8,423 nt of DNA from contig MWEV01000274.1 of assembly GCA_002071245.1 (NCBI GenBank), positions 1 to 8,423 of the forward strand, read 5' to 3'. The notes beneath the pieces are model-generated. The model worked only from the letters and a program-made list of their open reading frames with translations, was not told where the DNA came from and made no database searches. The stretch comes from Deltaproteobacteria bacterium ADurb.Bin026. GTDB lineage: Bacteria > Desulfobacterota > Syntrophorhabdia > Syntrophorhabdales > Syntrophorhabdaceae. Both the position numbers and the translations under genes were made by a program. Shown one piece after another: positions 7,430 through 8,423 of this stretch (positions within the stretch are counted from its first letter, which is position 1; each line of letters begins with the position of its first letter).

Positions 7430-7529
7430 CACAATGTTAACTACTTTCCGCTGTCAGGGTTTTTTTGACATAAATGGCATTTGTATGATATTTTTATAAC
7501 CCATAGTTTTTTATTTTAATAACATTGTG
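7430..7529. repeat. perfect 10-bp inverted repeat in the divergent purA / Tim44-like intergenic region
   Basis: CACAATGTTA at 7430-7439 and its exact reverse complement TAACATTGTG at 7520-7529 are separated by 80 bases. Each arm reads TAACATTGTG toward the gene it precedes; the right arm overlaps the start of the GTGAGG ribosome binding site of the Tim44-like gene. The two arms could be binding sites shared by both divergent genes or a chance match. No protein is assigned. The rest of 7356-7538 is AT-rich with no gene and no terminator that I can see. Confidence 0.35.
7465..7492 (+). promoter_or_regulatory. putative promoter of the Tim44-like gene
   Basis: A perfect -35 TTGACA (7465-7470) is followed after 16 bases by GATATT (7487-7492), four of six to the -10 consensus. 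It would start transcription near 7499, about 40 nt before the GTG start. The -35 box is also the right arm of a small inverted repeat, TGTCA (7452-7456) with TGACA (7466-7470). The -10 is weak, so the assignment is tentative. Confidence 0.4.
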
Positions 7530-7538
7530 AGGTATTAG

Positions 7539-8423
7539 GTGAAAAAGATATTAAATAATAAAATTAACGTGTTAACTATACTGACTATTTTGTTCTTTCT
7601 CTTTTTTATCGGAATGGAATCGGTTGCCTATGCTCGGGCAGGTGGCGGCAGATCATTAGGCAGTAGGGGATTCGGTTCAGGCGGCAGCCGCTCCTACCAA
7701 AGAACTGCTCCAACCAGACCCCCAACAACTGCTCCAACCAGACCCCCAACAACTGCTCAGCAACCATCAACGCAAGTACCACCAATTCAACAGCCCCAAC
7801 CATCTTTTGGGAGAAGTCTGCTCTATGGTATAGGGGGCGGACTCATGGGAGGAATGATCGGGAGCATGTTGTTCGGCAGTCGGGGATATGCCGGAGGTGG
7901 CGGATACGGCGGCGGATTTGGTTTTGGCGATTTTATAATACTTCTTGTCATTGCAGGCATTATCTATTTCATTTATAAAAAGTACCGTGCACGCAAGGCA
8001 GAAGAAATGCAAATGAATATGTCAGGCGTGGGTTACTCATCTTCTTATAATTACAACGAGTCAATACCCGCACAAACATACAATGAACAAACATTCCAGA
8101 ATGACCCTGTGTCAAACGGTCTTCGTCATATAAAGGAAATGGATGTCTCTTTCGATGAAAATCAATTCAGGGAATTGGCTGAGGATACCTTTTTTAAAAT
8201 CCAGGGTGGCTGGACAAGACGAGACATGAGCAATGTCAAAAGCCTCTTAACACCGCAAATGCTAAGTACATTCCAAGCAGATATTGATAATTATATATCA
8301 AACAAACAGATCAATCGCCTCGAAAATATAGCTATGCGGCAGGTAGACATCGTAGATGCAGTTCAAGATCAAGGAGAAGAATACATAACTGTAAAATTTC
8401 TTGCGAGCATCCTTGATTACACT
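7539..8423 (+). CDS. Tim44-like domain membrane/exported protein, 3' end outside window
   Basis: A frame open from GTG at 7539 to the right edge (295 codons, no stop). GAGG lies six bases before the GTG, and the only nearby in-frame ATG falls inside the signal sequence, so GTG is the best start. Visible parts: a signal peptide with basic end KKILNNK, hydrophobic core about 11-25, and probable cleavage after A32 (AYA); a Gly/Ser/Arg stretch (33-53); a Pro/Thr-rich linker with a duplicated TAPTRPPT (57-72); a glycine-zipper-like segment (97-113) and Gly-rich run (119-130); a transmembrane helix (131-147) with basic KKYRARK after it; and the beginning of a Tim44-like domain (about 205-295, FRELAEDTFFKIQGGWTRRDMSNVKSLLTPQML). 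Bacterial members of this family are usually signal-anchored proteins of unknown role; the mitochondrial Tim44 function should not be transferred. Divergent from purA with no evident functional link. Confidence 0.85.
   Translation, partial: MKKILNNKINVLTILTILFFLFFIGMESVAYARAGGGRSLGSRGFGSGGSRSYQRTAPTRPPTTAPTRPPTTAQQPSTQVPPIQQPQPSFGRSLLYGIGGGLMGGMIGSMLFGSRGYAGGGGYGGGFGFGDFIILLVIAGIIYFIYKKYRARKAEEMQMNMSGVGYSSSYNYNESIPAQTYNEQTFQNDPVSNGLRHIKEMDVSFDENQFRELAEDTFFKIQGGWTRRDMSNVKSLLTPQMLSTFQADIDNYISNKQINRLENIAMRQVDIVDAVQDQGEEYITVKFLASILDYT
7703..7758 (+). repeat. 24-bp in-frame tandem repeat in the Tim44-like gene
   Basis: Two identical 24-base units (7703-7726 and 7727-7750) are followed by the first 8 bases of a third. 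Being a multiple of three, the unit adds eight residues (TAPTRPPT) per copy to the Pro/Thr linker without shifting the frame. The copies are identical at the DNA level, including third codon positions, which points to a recent duplication. Confidence 0.9.

Noticed and set aside
7452..7470. TGTCA-N9-TGACA hairpin as terminator or riboswitch stem
   Set aside because: Only five base pairs, AT-rich, and upstream of both divergent genes rather than at a gene end; at most a weak operator.
7564..7575. Palindrome TTAAC-GT-GTTAA
   Set aside because: It lies inside the signal-peptide codons of the Tim44-like gene in AT-rich sequence; likely chance.
7703..7758. Possible CRISPR-like repeat
   Set aside because: The units are directly adjacent with no spacers and encode a protein linker in frame.
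7606..8012. Minus-strand frames of 65 and 81 codons, one with a repeated LLGVWLEQ
   Set aside because: Both are shadows of the Tim44-like gene; the repeat is simply the complement of the in-frame 24-bp duplication.

Overview
The window looks like ordinary chromosomal housekeeping DNA from an AT-rich bacterium. The gene order rpsU - yqeY - mutS2 - dnaG - rpoD is an extended form of the macromolecular-synthesis operon (ribosomal protein bS21, primase, primary sigma factor). Together with an exported Tim44-domain protein whose mature end reads ARAGGGRS, it suggests a deltaproteobacterial-type (Desulfobacterota-like) lineage. That placement is an inference from gene order and protein flavour; no rRNA is present to confirm it.

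Layout. Positions 1-7355 are packed with six genes, all on the minus strand. In transcription order they are purA (adenylosuccinate synthetase), a 110-nt gap with a probable promoter and a very strong ribosome binding site, rpsU (bS21), a yqeY-family gene, mutS2, dnaG and rpoD. rpoD runs off the left edge, missing about its last 94 codons. The five genes from rpsU to rpoD are separated by 2, 17, -4 and 19 nt and so form one transcription unit. purA may read through into it, because I see no terminator between purA and rpsU. Positions 7356-7538 are a divergent intergenic region holding a perfect 10-bp inverted repeat and a candidate plus-strand promoter. From 7539 to the right edge, on the plus strand, lies a Tim44-like membrane or exported protein, cut off at its 3' end.

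Function. The operon links translation initiation (bS21), a small tRNA-amidotransferase-like protein of unknown role (YqeY), a MutS2 ATPase with a C-terminal Smr domain (recombination control or ribosome rescue in other bacteria), replication priming (DnaG) and housekeeping transcription (RpoD). purA supplies AMP synthesis.

I found no mobile element, CRISPR array, defence system, RNA gene or convincing undescribed system. The points worth a second look are small: a duplicated GGAGG ribosome binding site on rpsU only, a palindrome at the probable rpsU start point, a degenerate LDxRG motif in the MutS2 Smr domain, interlocked stop and start codons at mutS2/dnaG, an apparently missing region 1.1 in RpoD, and a fresh-looking in-frame 24-bp duplication in the Tim44-like gene.
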